Part shown: positions 36,690 to 46,949 of the stretch, piece by piece | Position numbering within the stretch: the stretch's first letter is position 1 | Layout: each line of letters begins with the position of its first letter | Source of the DNA: Bradyrhizobium sp. sBnM-33 | GTDB lineage: Bacteria > Pseudomonadota > Alphaproteobacteria > Rhizobiales > Xanthobacteraceae | Assembly: GCF_032917945.1 (NCBI RefSeq) | Contig: NZ_CP136624.1 | Coordinates: 6,324,001 to 6,388,000 of the forward strand | Direction of reading: 5' to 3' | Length of the DNA: 64,000 nucleotides | Position numbers and translations under genes: made by a program | Notes under the pieces: model-generated | Database searches by the model: none | Told to the model about the DNA's origin: nothing | What the model saw: the letters and a program-made list of their open reading frames with translations, nothing else

Positions 36690-38588
36690 TCAGATGGTTA
36701 CCTGCGTACCAACCTCGACCACCCGTCCCGTCGGGATCTGGAAATAGTCGGTCGCGTCATTCGCCGACCGGCTCATCGCGATGAACATATGATCCTGCCA
36801 GAGCGGCATGCCCGACTGCGCCGAGGGCTTGAGCGACCGCCGCGACACGAAGAACGACGTCGCCATGATGTCGAACTGCCAGCCGAGCTTGCGTGCGATC
36901 ACCAGCGCCTTGGGGACGTTCGGCGATTCCATGAAGCCGAACCGCAGCCGGACGGTCGAAAACTTCTCGCTGATGGTTTCCATCTTGACGCGTTCTGAAA
37001 CATCGACCCGCGGCGTTTGTGCGGTTTCGATGGTCAGGATCACATTGTGTTCGTGCAGCACCTTGTTGTGCTTGAGATTGTGCATCAGCGCGGTCGGCAC
37101 GAAGCTCGGATCCGAGGTCAGAAACACCGCCGTGCCCTTGACAATGTGGGGCGGACGCTTTTCCAGACTCTTGATCAGGTCCATCAAGGGCACCTCGATG
37201 CGCCGCGTCTTGGCGGTCAGAATCGCGGCGCCGCGGCGCCAGGTCCAGATCATCACCGCCACCGCAACGCCGAACAGCAGCGGCACCCAGGCGCCATCGA
37301 GCAGCTTCAGGAGGTTTGCGGCAAAGAAGCTCATGTCGACGACGACGAGCGGCAAAATCACGGCCGCCGCCGTCGCCGCGCGCCAGTTCCACAATTTCCA
37401 GATCACGACAAAGCCCATGATGCCGTCGACGACCATGGTCGTTGATACGGCAATGCCATAGGCGGAAGCGAGGCCACTCGAGGTGCGGAACAACAGCACC
37501 AGCAGCACGACCCCGATCAGCAGCAGCCGGTTGACGCGCGGCAGATAAATCTGACCGGCATGCGTCTCCGAAGTGTAACGCACCTCGAACCGCGGCAAGA
37601 GACCGAGTTGCACCGCCTGGCGGATCAAGGAAAACGCGCCTGTTATCACCGCCTGGCTCGCGATCACGGTTGCTGCGGTCGCCAACGCCACGAGCGGCAA
37701 CACCAGGATCTCAGGCACCATCCGGTAGAACGAGCTCGTGACCGCCGAAGGATCTGACAACACCAGCGCGCCCTGCCCGAAATAATTGATCAGGAGCGCC
37801 GGCAGCACGAAATAAAACCAGCCGGTCTGAATCGGCTTGCGCCCGAAATGCCCGAGGTCGGCGTAAAGCGCCTCGCCGCCGGTCACCGCCAGAAACACCA
37901 GGCCCATCGTCACCAGGCCGATGACGCCATGGGACAGCATGAACTGGATCGCGTACCAGGGATTGATCGCGTAGAGCACCGTGGGATCGTCGCTGATGTG
38001 GATCAGGCCCAAAATCGTCAGCGTCGCAAACCAGACCACCATGACCGGCCCGAAAAGCGAGGCGACGCGCGCGGTACCGCTGCTCTGCACCGAGAACAGC
38101 ACGACCAGAATGAAGATCGTCAGCGGCACCACATAATGTTCGAGCGCAGGCGTGACCAGCTTGAGACCTTCGACCGCCGACAAAACCGAAATCGCCGGCG
38201 TGATCATGGAATCGCCGATGAACATCGACGCTCCGACCACGCCGAGCGCCAATAGCGGCCAGCTTCGCCGGCCCAGCGCCCGTTGCCCAAGCGCCATCAG
38301 CGAGAGCGTACCGCCCTCCCCATTGTTGTCGGCGCGCAACAGCAGCAGCACGTATTTGGCTGTCACCACGATCAACAGCGACCACAGGATTAGCGAGAGC
38401 ACGCCGAGTACAATGATGCGTGATACCGGCTGGCCTTCGGCCGCGTGGGTCGCGGCCTCGCGGAACGCATACAGCGGCGAAGTGCCGATATCGCCGAACA
38501 CCACACCGATACTGCCCAGCGTCAGGGCCCAAAAGCCGGAGGTGGCCTGCCCCTCATGGGCTCCATTAGATGTGACGCTGACAGTCAT
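36690..38588 (-). CDS. kup: KUP-family potassium uptake transporter (copy 2)
   Basis: A 632-residue paralogue of copy 1 (very similar along its length, for example [20 protein letters not shown] and the same C-terminal DYFQIPTG motif). It starts with ATG 38588 ([13 protein letters not shown]), without a clear ribosome site. Copies 1 and 2 lie in the same direction with about 156 bases between them. Having two KUP systems suggests different affinities or expression conditions, which is inference. Confidence 0.9.
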   Translation of the reverse strand: MTVSVTSNGAHEGQATSGFWALTLGSIGVVFGDIGTSPLYAFREAATHAAEGQPVSRIIVLGVLSLILWSLLIVVTAKYVLLLLRADNNGEGGTLSLMALGQRALGRRSWPLLALGVVGASMFIGDSMITPAISVLSAVEGLKLVTPALEHYVVPLTIFILVVLFSVQSSGTARVASLFGPVMVVWFATLTILGLIHISDDPTVLYAINPWYAIQFMLSHGVIGLVTMGLVFLAVTGGEALYADLGHFGRKPIQTGWFYFVLPALLINYFGQGALVLSDPSAVTSSFYRMVPEILVLPLVALATAATVIASQAVITGAFSLIRQAVQLGLLPRFEVRYTSETHAGQIYLPRVNRLLLIGVVLLVLLFRTSSGLASAYGIAVSTTMVVDGIMGFVVIWKLWNWRAATAAAVILPLVVVDMSFFAANLLKLLDGAWVPLLFGVAVAVMIWTWRRGAAILTAKTRRIEVPLMDLIKSLEKRPPHIVKGTAVFLTSDPSFVPTALMHNLKHNKVLHEHNVILTIETAQTPRVDVSERVKMETISEKFSTVRLRFGFMESPNVPKALVIARKLGWQFDIMATSFFVSRRSLKPSAQSGMPLWQDHMFIAMSRSANDATDYFQIPTGRVVEVGTQVTI

Positions 38589-38746
38589 GATGGAGAAGGA
38601 ACGTTCTCGTCGTTGAATTGATCCGGGCGGCTATCGGCGCTTCCGCGTTGCCTGTCAATCATCGCGCAACCATAACACCACGCGCGATCCGCGACTGGCG
38701 CAAAGTAGCCACAGCGCTAGACTGGTATTATGGTAGTCGAACCGTA

Positions 38747-39574
38747 TTACGGCTTCAGGTTAGGCGGAAGCGGTGGATTTTCGCGCATCAACGTGATGGT
38801 AACGCGACGGTTTGCCGGCAGTGTCGGATCGTCGGGAAACAGCGGCTGGCTGTCGGCCTTGCCGCCGACGGCATAGATGTGGGATGCGGGCAGCCCTTCG
38901 CGTTCGAGGATCTGGCGCACGGCGTTGGCACGGTCCGCCGACAGATCGAAGGCACCATATTCGCCGCGTGATGGCAGAAAGCCGGCAGAGGTGTGGCCGA
39001 CAATGTTGAGCCGCAGCGGTGTCGCCTTCAGCGGCACCGCCAGTTTCTGGATCAGCCGGCGGGTGCGGTCGTACGGGACCTTGGAGCCGTCAGCGAACAT
39101 CGAGCGACCATCCTGGTCGACGATTTCCAGATTGAGCCCCTCGTTGGTTTCCTCGAACATGATGTTCTTGGAGATTTCGGTCAGTTCCGGCATGTCCTGC
39201 AGCGCCTGGCGCAACGAGGCCGCGGCGAGCGCGAATTCGCGATCGACTTTCAGGCGGGCGCCGATTTCGCGCTGACGGTCCTTCTCGTCGGGCGTCGGGG
39301 TATTGGAGGCTTCCTCGGGCGAAATATGCGCGACATTCTTCAGCTTCGGCCGCGTCGGCAGGCCATCGGATTCAACGATTCCCGAATGCCGCGACTCGGT
39401 CTGCACCCCGAACGCTTCGCGCATCGAGCCGGCGACGATCTTGAGCTTCTGCTGGTCCTGGCTGGAGAACGCGACCAGCATCACGAAGAACGACAGCAAC
39501 AACGCCATCAAATCGGCGAACGTCACGAACCAGCCGTGACCGCCATGCGCCTCTTCGCGTTTTTTCTTGGCCAT
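38747..39574 (-). CDS. motB: flagellar motor stator subunit MotB-like
   Basis: A 275-residue protein with one N-terminal membrane helix (FADLMALLLSFFVMLVAF, proton-carrying Asp21) after a basic N-terminus, then a linker and an OmpA-type peptidoglycan-binding domain at about residues 150-270 (LNIVGHTSAG and LPANRRVTITL). It anchors the stator ring to the wall. Its ATG lies 33 bases after the motA stop. No other flagellar gene is in the window. Confidence 0.85.
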   Translation of the reverse strand: MAKKKREEAHGGHGWFVTFADLMALLLSFFVMLVAFSSQDQQKLKIVAGSMREAFGVQTESRHSGIVESDGLPTRPKLKNVAHISPEEASNTPTPDEKDRQREIGARLKVDREFALAAASLRQALQDMPELTEISKNIMFEETNEGLNLEIVDQDGRSMFADGSKVPYDRTRRLIQKLAVPLKATPLRLNIVGHTSAGFLPSRGEYGAFDLSADRANAVRQILEREGLPASHIYAVGGKADSQPLFPDDPTLPANRRVTITLMRENPPLPPNLKP

Positions 39575-39607
39575 ATTTTATGCCCGCGCCTGGATGCTAT
39601 CAGCCGA

Positions 39608-40381
39608 TCAGGCCGGGACCAGTTCGCCTTCCTCGTGGCGATGCTTTTCAGGCAGGTACGCCAGCAGCATCTCACGAACCAGCGCCGGGCTTTTGGAGTC
39701 GCGGATCATCAGGATGCCGTCGATGATCAGCGTGCGGTTGGTTTCCTCGTCTATCAGTTTGCCATGCAGTTTGTCGGCGATCGGCAGGCAGATCAGGTTC
39801 GCGACGACGGCACCATAAAGCGTTGCCAGCAAGGCCACGGCCATGAATGGACCGAGCTTCGAGGGGTCCGACATGTTCGAGAACATCTGCACCATACCGA
39901 GCAGCGTGCCGATCATGCCGAACGCCGGCGCGCAGTCGCCGATCGCCCGATATATCTTCGAGCCCTCGTTCAGGTGCATCAGAAAATTGTCGCGGTCGCG
40001 CTCCATGTTGTCGCGGATGAATTCGAGGTCGTAGCCGTCGGCTACGTAGCGAATGCCCTTGGCGAGGAACGGCTCGTCGGTCTCGACCTTTTCCAGCCCG
40101 ACCGGGCCCTGCTTGCGGGCGATTTCGGCGATGCGCGCCAGTTCGTCGACCAGGTCGCGCGCCGCGAGCCGGCTCATGGTGAAGGCGAATTTTGCACCCA
40201 GCGGCATGCCGTGCAGGATCGCGCTCAGCGGGAAGCGGATCATGGTCGCGGCGAACGAGCCGCCGAAGATGATGATGACGGCGTGGATGTCGTAGAACAT
40301 CCGGAAATCACCACCCATCAGGATTAGCGTCGACAGTACGATGATGCCGGCTACCAGGCCAACGAGCGTGGTGATATCCAT
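39608..40381 (-). CDS. motA: flagellar motor stator subunit MotA-like
   Basis: A 257-residue proton-channel protein of the MotA/PomA type. N-terminal membrane helices, the cytoplasmic loop and the C-terminal pair are seen, with the Pro-containing AFGMIGTLLGMVQMF region near the channel. The ATG at 40381 is preferred over 40393 because GGAG lies about seven bases upstream. It forms a pair with motB. The 190 bases before it hold no gene. Confidence 0.85.
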   Translation of the reverse strand: MDITTLVGLVAGIIVLSTLILMGGDFRMFYDIHAVIIIFGGSFAATMIRFPLSAILHGMPLGAKFAFTMSRLAARDLVDELARIAEIARKQGPVGLEKVETDEPFLAKGIRYVADGYDLEFIRDNMERDRDNFLMHLNEGSKIYRAIGDCAPAFGMIGTLLGMVQMFSNMSDPSKLGPFMAVALLATLYGAVVANLICLPIADKLHGKLIDEETNRTLIIDGILMIRDSKSPALVREMLLAYLPEKHRHEEGELVPA

Positions 40382-40572
40382 TCTGAACTCCAACGCGTAC
40401 GCGAACTACCGGCCATCCTGACCGGTCGCGCGCTCCATCCGGAGCTGACGCAGAGGAACCCTACGTCGGCGCAATTAAAGAGCCGTAAAGGTTAAACTCG
40501 AACAGGGATCGTAAAATTGCGGGTCCGCGGCCCGCGCGATCTCAAGGATTCGCTAACCATGGCGACTGGCGC

Positions 40573-41539
40573 TTACTGCGCCTGGATGCCAATGCCGGCT
40601 GACTTGATGATCGGCCACCATTTTTCGATCTCGGCCTTCTGGAAGGCGGCCAGCCCTTCCGGCGTCTGCTGCGCGCGCGGCGCGACGTCGAGGCCGAGTT
40701 CAGCAAAGCGCTTCTGGATCGCAGGATCGGCCAGCGCCTCGGTTGTCGCCGCGTTGAGCTTGCCGATGATCTCTTTCGGCGTGCCCTTCGGCGCCCAAAA
40801 GCCGAACCAGCCGGACATATAGAGACCAGGCACGCCGCTCTCGTCGGCGGTCGGAATGTCCGGCATCGAGGCCGAGCGTGTAGGCGAGAGGTTGGCGAGC
40901 GCCTTGATCTTGCCGGCGCGGATTTGCGGCAGCGCCACCGCGCCTTGCACCACCAGCAAATCGACCGTGCCCGAGACGAGGTCGGTCATGGCAGGCCCGG
41001 CGCCGCGATAGGGAATGAACTGCACCTTCTGCTTGGTAAGGTTCTCGAACAAAACGCCGGTGACGTTCGCCGCCGCATTCTGGTTGACGAAAATTGATCT
41101 TGCCGGGGTTTTCCTTCATCCACGCCACGAGCTCGGCCAGAGTATTCGCCGGCAGGTCTTTCTTGGCGACCATGAGCTGCGGATTGTTCGAGACCAGCGC
41201 GATCGGCTCAAAGTCCTTTTCGAGATCGTAGTCGAGCTTGTAGATGATGCTGCCGACGTGGGTGTCCCACTGGCCGATGTCGAAGGTGTAGCCGTCAGGC
41301 GCCGCGCGGGCCACACGGCCGACGCCAATGCTGCCGCCGCCGCCGACGTTTTCGATCACGACCGACTGCCCGAGCGTTGCCCGCATCCGCTCGCCCATGA
41401 TCCGCGCGGCAGTATCGGTCGATCCGCCCGGCGGGAACGGCACAACCAGCGTGATCGGCCGCGAGGGATAGGTTTGTGCCTGCACGGCTGCGACGCCGAG
41501 AAGGAACGATAATGACAGTGCCACCCAGAACCGTCTCAT
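40573..41539 (-). pseudogene. Bug/TctC-type binding protein gene with a frameshift
   Basis: Two frames of the minus strand together give a 321-residue Bug-family binding protein. The first (from 41539) has a signal peptide (LSLSFLLGVAAVQA), then YPSRPITLVVPFPPGGSTD and reads to ENPGKINF; the second resumes VNQNAAANVTGVLFENLT and ends IGIQAQ. The break lies at 41089: removing one T from TTTT gives KINFVNQN in a single frame. It may be a recent pseudogene or a sequencing error. The RraA-like gene precedes it by 34 bases, so both would share a transcript. No TctA/TctB genes are adjacent. Confidence 0.8.
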
Positions 41540-41573
41540 AGCGCTCCCCCCGTTTGTTAGATCGGACTTTTCG

Positions 41574-42293
41574 TTAGTGAATCTCCGCCGAGCGCTTCAG
41601 CGCCTCTTTCAGCTTTTCCAGCGTGAAGTCCGGGCTGCGCGCGATCTCCAGGATCGGCGTTTCGCGCCGGCCGCAGAGTTCGGCGGCCTCCGGAATCTTC
41701 GCCGCGATGTCGATGGGGATCACGATCGCGCCGTGCTGGTCGGCATGGATCAGATCGTCGGAATGCACCGTCATGCCGGCGACGCGCACCTCGCCGCCCC
41801 AATGTTCGGCATGGACCCAGGCATGCGACGGTCCGATCGAACCGGCCAAGGCCTGGAAGCCCGGCGCCCATTGTGGGATGTCACGGATCGAGCCGTCGGT
41901 GATAACGCCGAGGCAGCCGAGCGCCTTGTGCACGTTGCTCTGCACCTCGCCCCAGAACGCGCCGTAGCCGACATCGGCGCCGTCGATATCCTGGATCACG
42001 GTGATGCGTGGGCCGAAGCCGGTGCCGACATATTCGTAATAGGCGATGCGGCGCTTCGCCTGCTCGTCGGCGGGAAGCGTGGATTTGAGCACCGAGCGGA
42101 TCGTCACCGTGCGGGCGTAGCCGACCATCGGCGGCAGGTCGGGAAACGGGCAGACCAGCGGCTTGGTGGTGTAGCCGATCAGGCGCCGCTCCGGTGCCAC
42201 GATCTCCATCGCATTGCAGATCGTCGGGGTGTCGTAGCGCGCCAGCGCCTGGAGGACGGAAGCAGGCAGCGGGGCGGTAACGGCTTTGTTCAC
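41574..42293 (-). CDS. RraA-like / 4-hydroxy-4-methyl-2-oxoglutarate aldolase family protein
   Basis: A 239-residue cytoplasmic protein of the RraA/HMG aldolase fold. Motifs are GVITDGSIRD (the Gly...Asp...Arg metal and substrate site) and HADQHGAIVIP. In the aldolase branch it would split a 4-hydroxy-2-oxo acid using a divalent metal; in the RraA branch it inhibits ribonuclease E. Location beside a carboxylate-binding protein gene favours a catabolic role. It starts with GTG at 42293 with AGGAG nine bases upstream. The catalytic assignment is not certain. Confidence 0.8.
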   Translation of the reverse strand: MNKAVTAPLPASVLQALARYDTPTICNAMEIVAPERRLIGYTTKPLVCPFPDLPPMVGYARTVTIRSVLKSTLPADEQAKRRIAYYEYVGTGFGPRITVIQDIDGADVGYGAFWGEVQSNVHKALGCLGVITDGSIRDIPQWAPGFQALAGSIGPSHAWVHAEHWGGEVRVAGMTVHSDDLIHADQHGAIVIPIDIAAKIPEAAELCGRRETPILEIARSPDFTLEKLKEALKRSAEIH

Positions 42294-42421
42294 GGCGTTC
42301 TCTCCTGATTTTCGGCCCGGCTCTTTGAGGCCGTATGACGCTAAGCCCTATAGCCGAGATTGCAGGAGAACCCAACTCGGCGGCGGCTCATGGCAGCTAT
42401 ATCGGAGAGTGGCGAGGCCGC

Positions 42422-43303
42422 TCAGTTCAGCCGCGCCGGCCGTTCGTCCTCGGTGTCGCCAGGAGTCGGCGAGAATGTTGCCGGAGATGATTGCGTAGCT
42501 TCAGCCGTCGGAGCCGGCTGTGCGGCAAGGGCGGCGTTGCGCTCGTGGTCGCGATAGGATTTCCAGCCCCAGGGCAGGCTCACGAGGTAGAGCACCGATC
42601 CGATCGACAGGATGTGCCAGGGATAGCCGATCAGAAGCGCGACGAAGAACACGACGGAGACGAAGACCGGCAGCACCATTTCCGGCGGCACGCGCATCTT
42701 CACCGTCTTGCCGGAAAATACCGGCAGCCGCGACACCATCAGGAACGCGATCACCAGCGTATAGGCGGCGGTCAGCGTTGCCGGCGGCTTGGGGACGCCG
42801 AGAAACGCCAGATAGAACGGCAGCATCGCAAGGATCGCGCCGGCCGGCGCTGGCACGCCGGTGAAATAGTTCGCCGCAAAAGCAGGCTTGTTCGGATCGT
42901 CGATACTGGCGTTGAAGCGCGCAAGCCGCAAGCCACCCGCGATCGCAAACACCATCGCCGCGATCCAGCCGCCGTTGTTCAGCTCCTGAAGCTGCCAGAA
43001 ATACAGCATCAGCCCGGGCGCGACGCCGAAATTGACGAAATCCGCCAGGCTGTCGAGCTCGGCGCCGAATTTCGACTGGCCCTTGATCATGCGCGCGATG
43101 CGGCCGTCGACCCCGTCGAGCACCGCCGCGAATACGATCGCGGCGACGGCGAGCTCCATCCGCCCTTCGATCGACAGGCGGATCGCCGTCAGCCCGGCGC
43201 AGATCGCGAGCAAGGTGATGACGTTGGGCACCAGCATCCGCACCGGGATCGGGCGAAACCGGCGGCGGCGCAATTCAGGGTTTTTGGGGTCCGGGATCAG
43301 CAT
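42422..43303 (-). CDS. pssA: CDP-diacylglycerol-serine O-phosphatidyltransferase
   Basis: A 293-residue membrane enzyme that makes phosphatidylserine from CDP-diacylglycerol and serine. The CDP-alcohol phosphatidyltransferase motif is DGRIARMIKG followed by KFGAELDSLAD, with its conserved Asp residues. Six to eight hydrophobic segments follow. The ATG at 43303 is used; the frame is open to 43444 but that overlaps psd. It is encoded directly after psd and forms phosphatidylethanolamine with it. The last 40 residues are Pro/Ala/Thr-rich and less typical. Confidence 0.9.
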   Translation of the reverse strand: MLIPDPKNPELRRRRFRPIPVRMLVPNVITLLAICAGLTAIRLSIEGRMELAVAAIVFAAVLDGVDGRIARMIKGQSKFGAELDSLADFVNFGVAPGLMLYFWQLQELNNGGWIAAMVFAIAGGLRLARFNASIDDPNKPAFAANYFTGVPAPAGAILAMLPFYLAFLGVPKPPATLTAAYTLVIAFLMVSRLPVFSGKTVKMRVPPEMVLPVFVSVVFFVALLIGYPWHILSIGSVLYLVSLPWGWKSYRDHERNAALAAQPAPTAEATQSSPATFSPTPGDTEDERPARLN

Positions 43304-43376
43304 GCCAGCGATTATAGCAAGCGCTGGCCCGGTTTGCCATTGGCGGCCGCCTGGCCATTTAGGCGGCCGAAGCTGG

Positions 43377-44075
43377 TTAATCGGCGCGAAAAGTCCGGCC
43401 CTGCTCGGTCGAGCCGAAATCGGCCAAGATCGTCTCGCCGGCAATTGCCGTTTGGCCCTCTGAAACCAGCGATCTCGTGCCTTCGGGCAGATAGACGTCC
43501 AGACGCGAGCCGAAACGAATCAGGCCGAACCGCTCGCCGGCGCCGATCGACTGGCCTTCCCGCACGAATGAGACAATCCGCCGCGCCACTAGCCCGGCGA
43601 TCTGGACCACGCCGATCCGGCCGTTCGTGGTCGAGATCACCAGCGAGTTGCGCTCGTTGTCTTCGCTGGCCTTGTCGAGCTCGGCATTGATGAAGGTGCC
43701 GGGCCGGTAGGCGATACGGTCGATGCGGCCCGCCACCGGGCTGCGGTTCACGTGGCAATTGAACACGCTCATGAAGATCGAAATGCGCGGCAGGGGCCGG
43801 TCGCCGAGGCCGAGTTCGGCCGGCGGCAGCACCTGGGCAACCATCGAAACGCGGCCATCGGCTGGCGACACTACGATGCCATCGCGCACCGGCGTCACGC
43901 GGACGGGATCGCGGAAGAACAGTGCGCACCAGACGGTCAGGACGGTGCCGATCCAGCCGAGCGGGGTCCAGATCCAGAACAGGATCAGGCTGACCAGCGC
44001 AAAGCCGCCGATGAAGGGATAGCCCTCGGGATGAACAGGCGGGATCTGCGCGCGGATGGAATTCGCAATCGACAT
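43377..44075 (-). CDS. psd: phosphatidylserine decarboxylase
   Basis: A 232-residue membrane-bound decarboxylase that makes phosphatidylethanolamine. Two N-terminal hydrophobic segments precede the catalytic domain. PADGRVSMV and [14 protein letters not shown] are conserved, and FGST near the end (Gly221-Ser222) is the self-cleavage site giving the pyruvoyl group. The short form is usual in rhizobia. It lies 73 bases upstream of pssA and 58 bases downstream of the ABC exporter gene. Confidence 0.9.
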   Translation of the reverse strand: MSIANSIRAQIPPVHPEGYPFIGGFALVSLILFWIWTPLGWIGTVLTVWCALFFRDPVRVTPVRDGIVVSPADGRVSMVAQVLPPAELGLGDRPLPRISIFMSVFNCHVNRSPVAGRIDRIAYRPGTFINAELDKASEDNERNSLVISTTNGRIGVVQIAGLVARRIVSFVREGQSIGAGERFGLIRFGSRLDVYLPEGTRSLVSEGQTAIAGETILADFGSTEQGRTFRAD

Positions 44076-44133
44076 TAGGGCTCGCTGTTATCTGGCCGAC
44101 TTCGCTGCCTTTGGAAGTAGCGCCGTATTTGGA

Positions 44134-46122
44134 TTATTCCGCGGCGGTTGCCAAGGGATCTTTGGATTTGGGCTGATCGCCGGCCGGCTCATTGAGCGGG
44201 TCGTCGACCGGCGGCGGGGCGCGGTTCGGCGCTTCGTTGCCATCGTCGATCTGCGCGAGTTTTTCGCGCGCCGCCTCGGCTTCGCGCTGCCTGTTCCACA
44301 TGCTGGCATAAAGCCCGCCGGCAGCCAAAAGGCTGACGTGGGTGCCGCGCTCGGCGATGCGCCCTTGATCCAGCACGATAATTTCATCGGCGCCGACGAT
44401 GGTGGAGAGCCGGTGGGCAATCACCAGCGAGGTGCGGCCGCGTGAGACGCGCTCCAGCGCTTCCTGGATTTCGTGCTCGGTGTGGCTGTCGAGCGCCGAC
44501 GTCGCCTCGTCGAGCACCAGGATCGGTGGCGCCTTCAAGACCGTGCGTGCGATCGCCACGCGCTGCTTCTCGCCGCCCGACAATTTCAGGCCGCGTTCGC
44601 CGACCTGGGTTTCGTAGCCCTTGGGCGAGTTGCGGATGAAGCTGTCGATCTGCGCCAGTTGCGCCGCCTCTTCCACCTCGCCATCGCCGGCGTCCCAGCG
44701 GCCGTAGCGGATATTGTAGCGGATGGTGTCGTTGAACAGCACGGTATCCTGCGGCACCATGCCGATCGAGGCGCGCAAGCTCGCCTGCGTGACGTTCCTG
44801 ATATCCTGGCCGTCGATTAGGATTTTGCCGCTGGAGATGTCGTAGAGGCGGAACAGCAACCGCGAAATCGTCGACTTGCCGGCGCCGGAGGGACCGACGA
44901 TCGCAACCGTCTTGCCGGCAGGGACCTCGAAGCTGAGGCCTTTGAGGATCGGCCGCTCCGGATCATAGGCAAAGCGCACGTCCTCGAAACGCACATTCCC
45001 GGCGCTGACCACGAGCGGCGCGGCGCCCTCGATATCCTTGATCTCCGGATTGCGCGACAGCACGTTGAACATCTTCTCGATGTCGATGATCGCCTGCTTG
45101 ATCTCGCGATAGACCATGCCCATGAAGTTCAGCGGCTGGTAGAGCTGGATCATCATGGCGTTGACCATGACGAAATCGCCGACCGTGTTGGTGCCGTTGC
45201 GCACGCCGATCGCGCACATCAGCATGGTCGCAGTGAGGCCGATGGTGAAGATGACCGCCTGCCCGGTATTGAGCACCGCCAGAGAGGTGTAGGTCTTGAC
45301 GCTGTTGTGCTCGTAGCGCTCCATCGAACGATCGTAGCGCTCGGCCTCGCGCTGCTCGGCGCTGAAATATTTCACTGTCTCGTAGTTGAGCAGCGAGTCG
45401 ATCGCCTTGGTGTTCGCTTCGGTGTCGGAATCGTTCATCTTGCGGCGGATTTCGATCCGCCATTCGGTCGCGATATAGGTGTAGTACATGTAGATCACGA
45501 CCGTGATCGCGGTGACCAGCACATAGCGCCAGTCGAACTGCCACAGCAGCACTGCCATCAGGAGCGACACTTCGACGATCGTCGGGATGAGCTGCAGGAT
45601 CACCATCCGCACGATCACCTCGATGCCGGTGCGGCCGCGCTCCAGGACCCGCGTCAGGCCGCCGGTCTTGCGCTCCAGATGAAAGCGCAGCGACAATTCG
45701 TGCATGTGAACGAAGGTGATGTAGGCGAGCTTGCGCACTGCATGCATGGCGACGCGGGCGAAGATGCCGTCGCGAAACTGCGTCAGCACCGCCATCAGCA
45801 CGCGCACCGCGCCGTAGCTCGCCGTCATCAGCAGAGGCGAGGCAATCAGCCACAGCATCCAGTTCGACGCTTCGACCGGAGCCGTGCCCATGCCGTTGAG
45901 CGCATCGATCGCCCATTTGAAGGTGAACGGCACCGTCAGCGTCGCGAGCTTCGCGGCGAGCAACAGCACCATCGACCAGACCACGCGCATTTTCAGGTCG
46001 GCGCGGTCGCCGGGCCAGATATAGGGCCACAGGTGAACCAGCGTCCCGATCAGGGTCGCCGTTTCGGGCGTGTTGTCGGCCGGCAGTTGGGCGGTCTCGG
46101 TGCGCGAATCAGGATCAGCCAT
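44134..46122 (-). CDS. ABC exporter, fused permease-ATPase (Atm1/HMT1-like)
   Basis: A 662-residue half-transporter. The permease part has six membrane helices (about residues 50-360). The ATPase shows Walker A VGPSGAGKST, signature LSGGEKQRVAIART and Walker B ILVLDEATSALD. The pattern matches Atm1-like exporters of glutathione-linked or sulfur compounds, and the HMT1 heavy-metal type. The start at 46122 is chosen over 46152; no ribosome site decides it. The tail has a Pro/Asp-rich stretch (ALDSHTEHE aside, ending PLATAAE). Substrate is inferred from family only. Confidence 0.82.
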   Translation of the reverse strand: MADPDSRTETAQLPADNTPETATLIGTLVHLWPYIWPGDRADLKMRVVWSMVLLLAAKLATLTVPFTFKWAIDALNGMGTAPVEASNWMLWLIASPLLMTASYGAVRVLMAVLTQFRDGIFARVAMHAVRKLAYITFVHMHELSLRFHLERKTGGLTRVLERGRTGIEVIVRMVILQLIPTIVEVSLLMAVLLWQFDWRYVLVTAITVVIYMYYTYIATEWRIEIRRKMNDSDTEANTKAIDSLLNYETVKYFSAEQREAERYDRSMERYEHNSVKTYTSLAVLNTGQAVIFTIGLTATMLMCAIGVRNGTNTVGDFVMVNAMMIQLYQPLNFMGMVYREIKQAIIDIEKMFNVLSRNPEIKDIEGAAPLVVSAGNVRFEDVRFAYDPERPILKGLSFEVPAGKTVAIVGPSGAGKSTISRLLFRLYDISSGKILIDGQDIRNVTQASLRASIGMVPQDTVLFNDTIRYNIRYGRWDAGDGEVEEAAQLAQIDSFIRNSPKGYETQVGERGLKLSGGEKQRVAIARTVLKAPPILVLDEATSALDSHTEHEIQEALERVSRGRTSLVIAHRLSTIVGADEIIVLDQGRIAERGTHVSLLAAGGLYASMWNRQREAEAAREKLAQIDDGNEAPNRAPPPVDDPLNEPAGDQPKSKDPLATAAE

Positions 46123-46224
46123 CACTGTCGCGCCCAACGCGAGATGGCGCACCGGCCGTCAAATGGTCTCTGATGATCTGCATCTGTCCGTCATATAAAG
46201 CGTTTAACTCTCCCGTACAGCCTT

Positions 46225-46240
46225 GAAAGATAAATCTTTC
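46225..46240. repeat. 16-base palindrome in a divergent promoter region
   Basis: GAAAGATAAATCTTTC is a 7-bp perfect inverted repeat with a two-base spacer, in the 200 bases between the divergent ABC exporter and LOG-family genes. It could be an operator, but no regulator is known for it. Confidence 0.35.
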
Positions 46241-46322
46241 CCCCGTTTGGTTTGATTTCGGGCCTATTTCTGCTGCATCAGCGAAGTCAACCAGACTTGA
46301 GCTTTCCTGGGTGCAGTGCCAC

Positions 46323-46937
46323 ATGGTCTCTATGGATCAAATCAAAACTGTCTGTGTCTATTGCGGCTCCGGCGCCGGCTCCAGCCCCCGTTTTGTCGAA
46401 GCCGCCCACGCTTTGGGAAAGAGTTTTGCCGAGAACAAAATCCGGCTCGTCTATGGCGGCGGCTCCGTTGGCCTGATGGGCGCGGTCGCCAAATCCACGC
46501 TGGATCACGGGGGCCTGGTCACCGGCATCATCCCGGATTTTCTGAAGTCCCGCGAGCACGCGCTGTCACGCGTTCAAGAAATGATCGTCACGCCCGACAT
46601 GCACGAACGCAAGCGGCTGATGTTCGAACGCTCGGACGCCTTCGTGGCGCTGCCCGGCGGCATCGGAACGCTGGAGGAACTGGTCGAGCAGATGACATGG
46701 CAGCAGCTTGGCCGCCATTCCAAACCGGTGCTGCTCGCCAACATCGATGGATTCTGGGAGCCGCTGATCGCCCTGCTGGCGCATATGCGCGCCACCGAGT
46801 TCATCCGTCCGTCGCTTGACGTCGATATCCTCAAGGCCGAACGGGTCGAGGACGTCGTGCCGCGCCTGCGCGCCGCCGCCGCGCGGGCGCCCGAAGGCGC
46901 CAAGCAGATGGCGCCGGAGGTGGCGCGGAGGCTTTAG
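46323..46937 (+). CDS. LOG-family cytokinin riboside 5'-monophosphate phosphoribohydrolase
   Basis: A 204-residue nucleosidase of the TIGR00730/LOG type. The phosphate-binding region reads VYGGGSVGLMGAVAK and the catalytic motif is ALPGGIGTLEELVEQ (PGGxGTxxE). Members hydrolyse nucleoside 5'-monophosphates to base and ribose 5-phosphate; some make cytokinins, others have broader roles. An ATG at 46332 is an alternative start; neither has a clear ribosome site. Confidence 0.85.
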   Translation: MVSMDQIKTVCVYCGSGAGSSPRFVEAAHALGKSFAENKIRLVYGGGSVGLMGAVAKSTLDHGGLVTGIIPDFLKSREHALSRVQEMIVTPDMHERKRLMFERSDAFVALPGGIGTLEELVEQMTWQQLGRHSKPVLLANIDGFWEPLIALLAHMRATEFIRPSLDVDILKAERVEDVVPRLRAAAARAPEGAKQMAPEVARRL

Positions 46938-46949
46938 GCCACCACGGCT

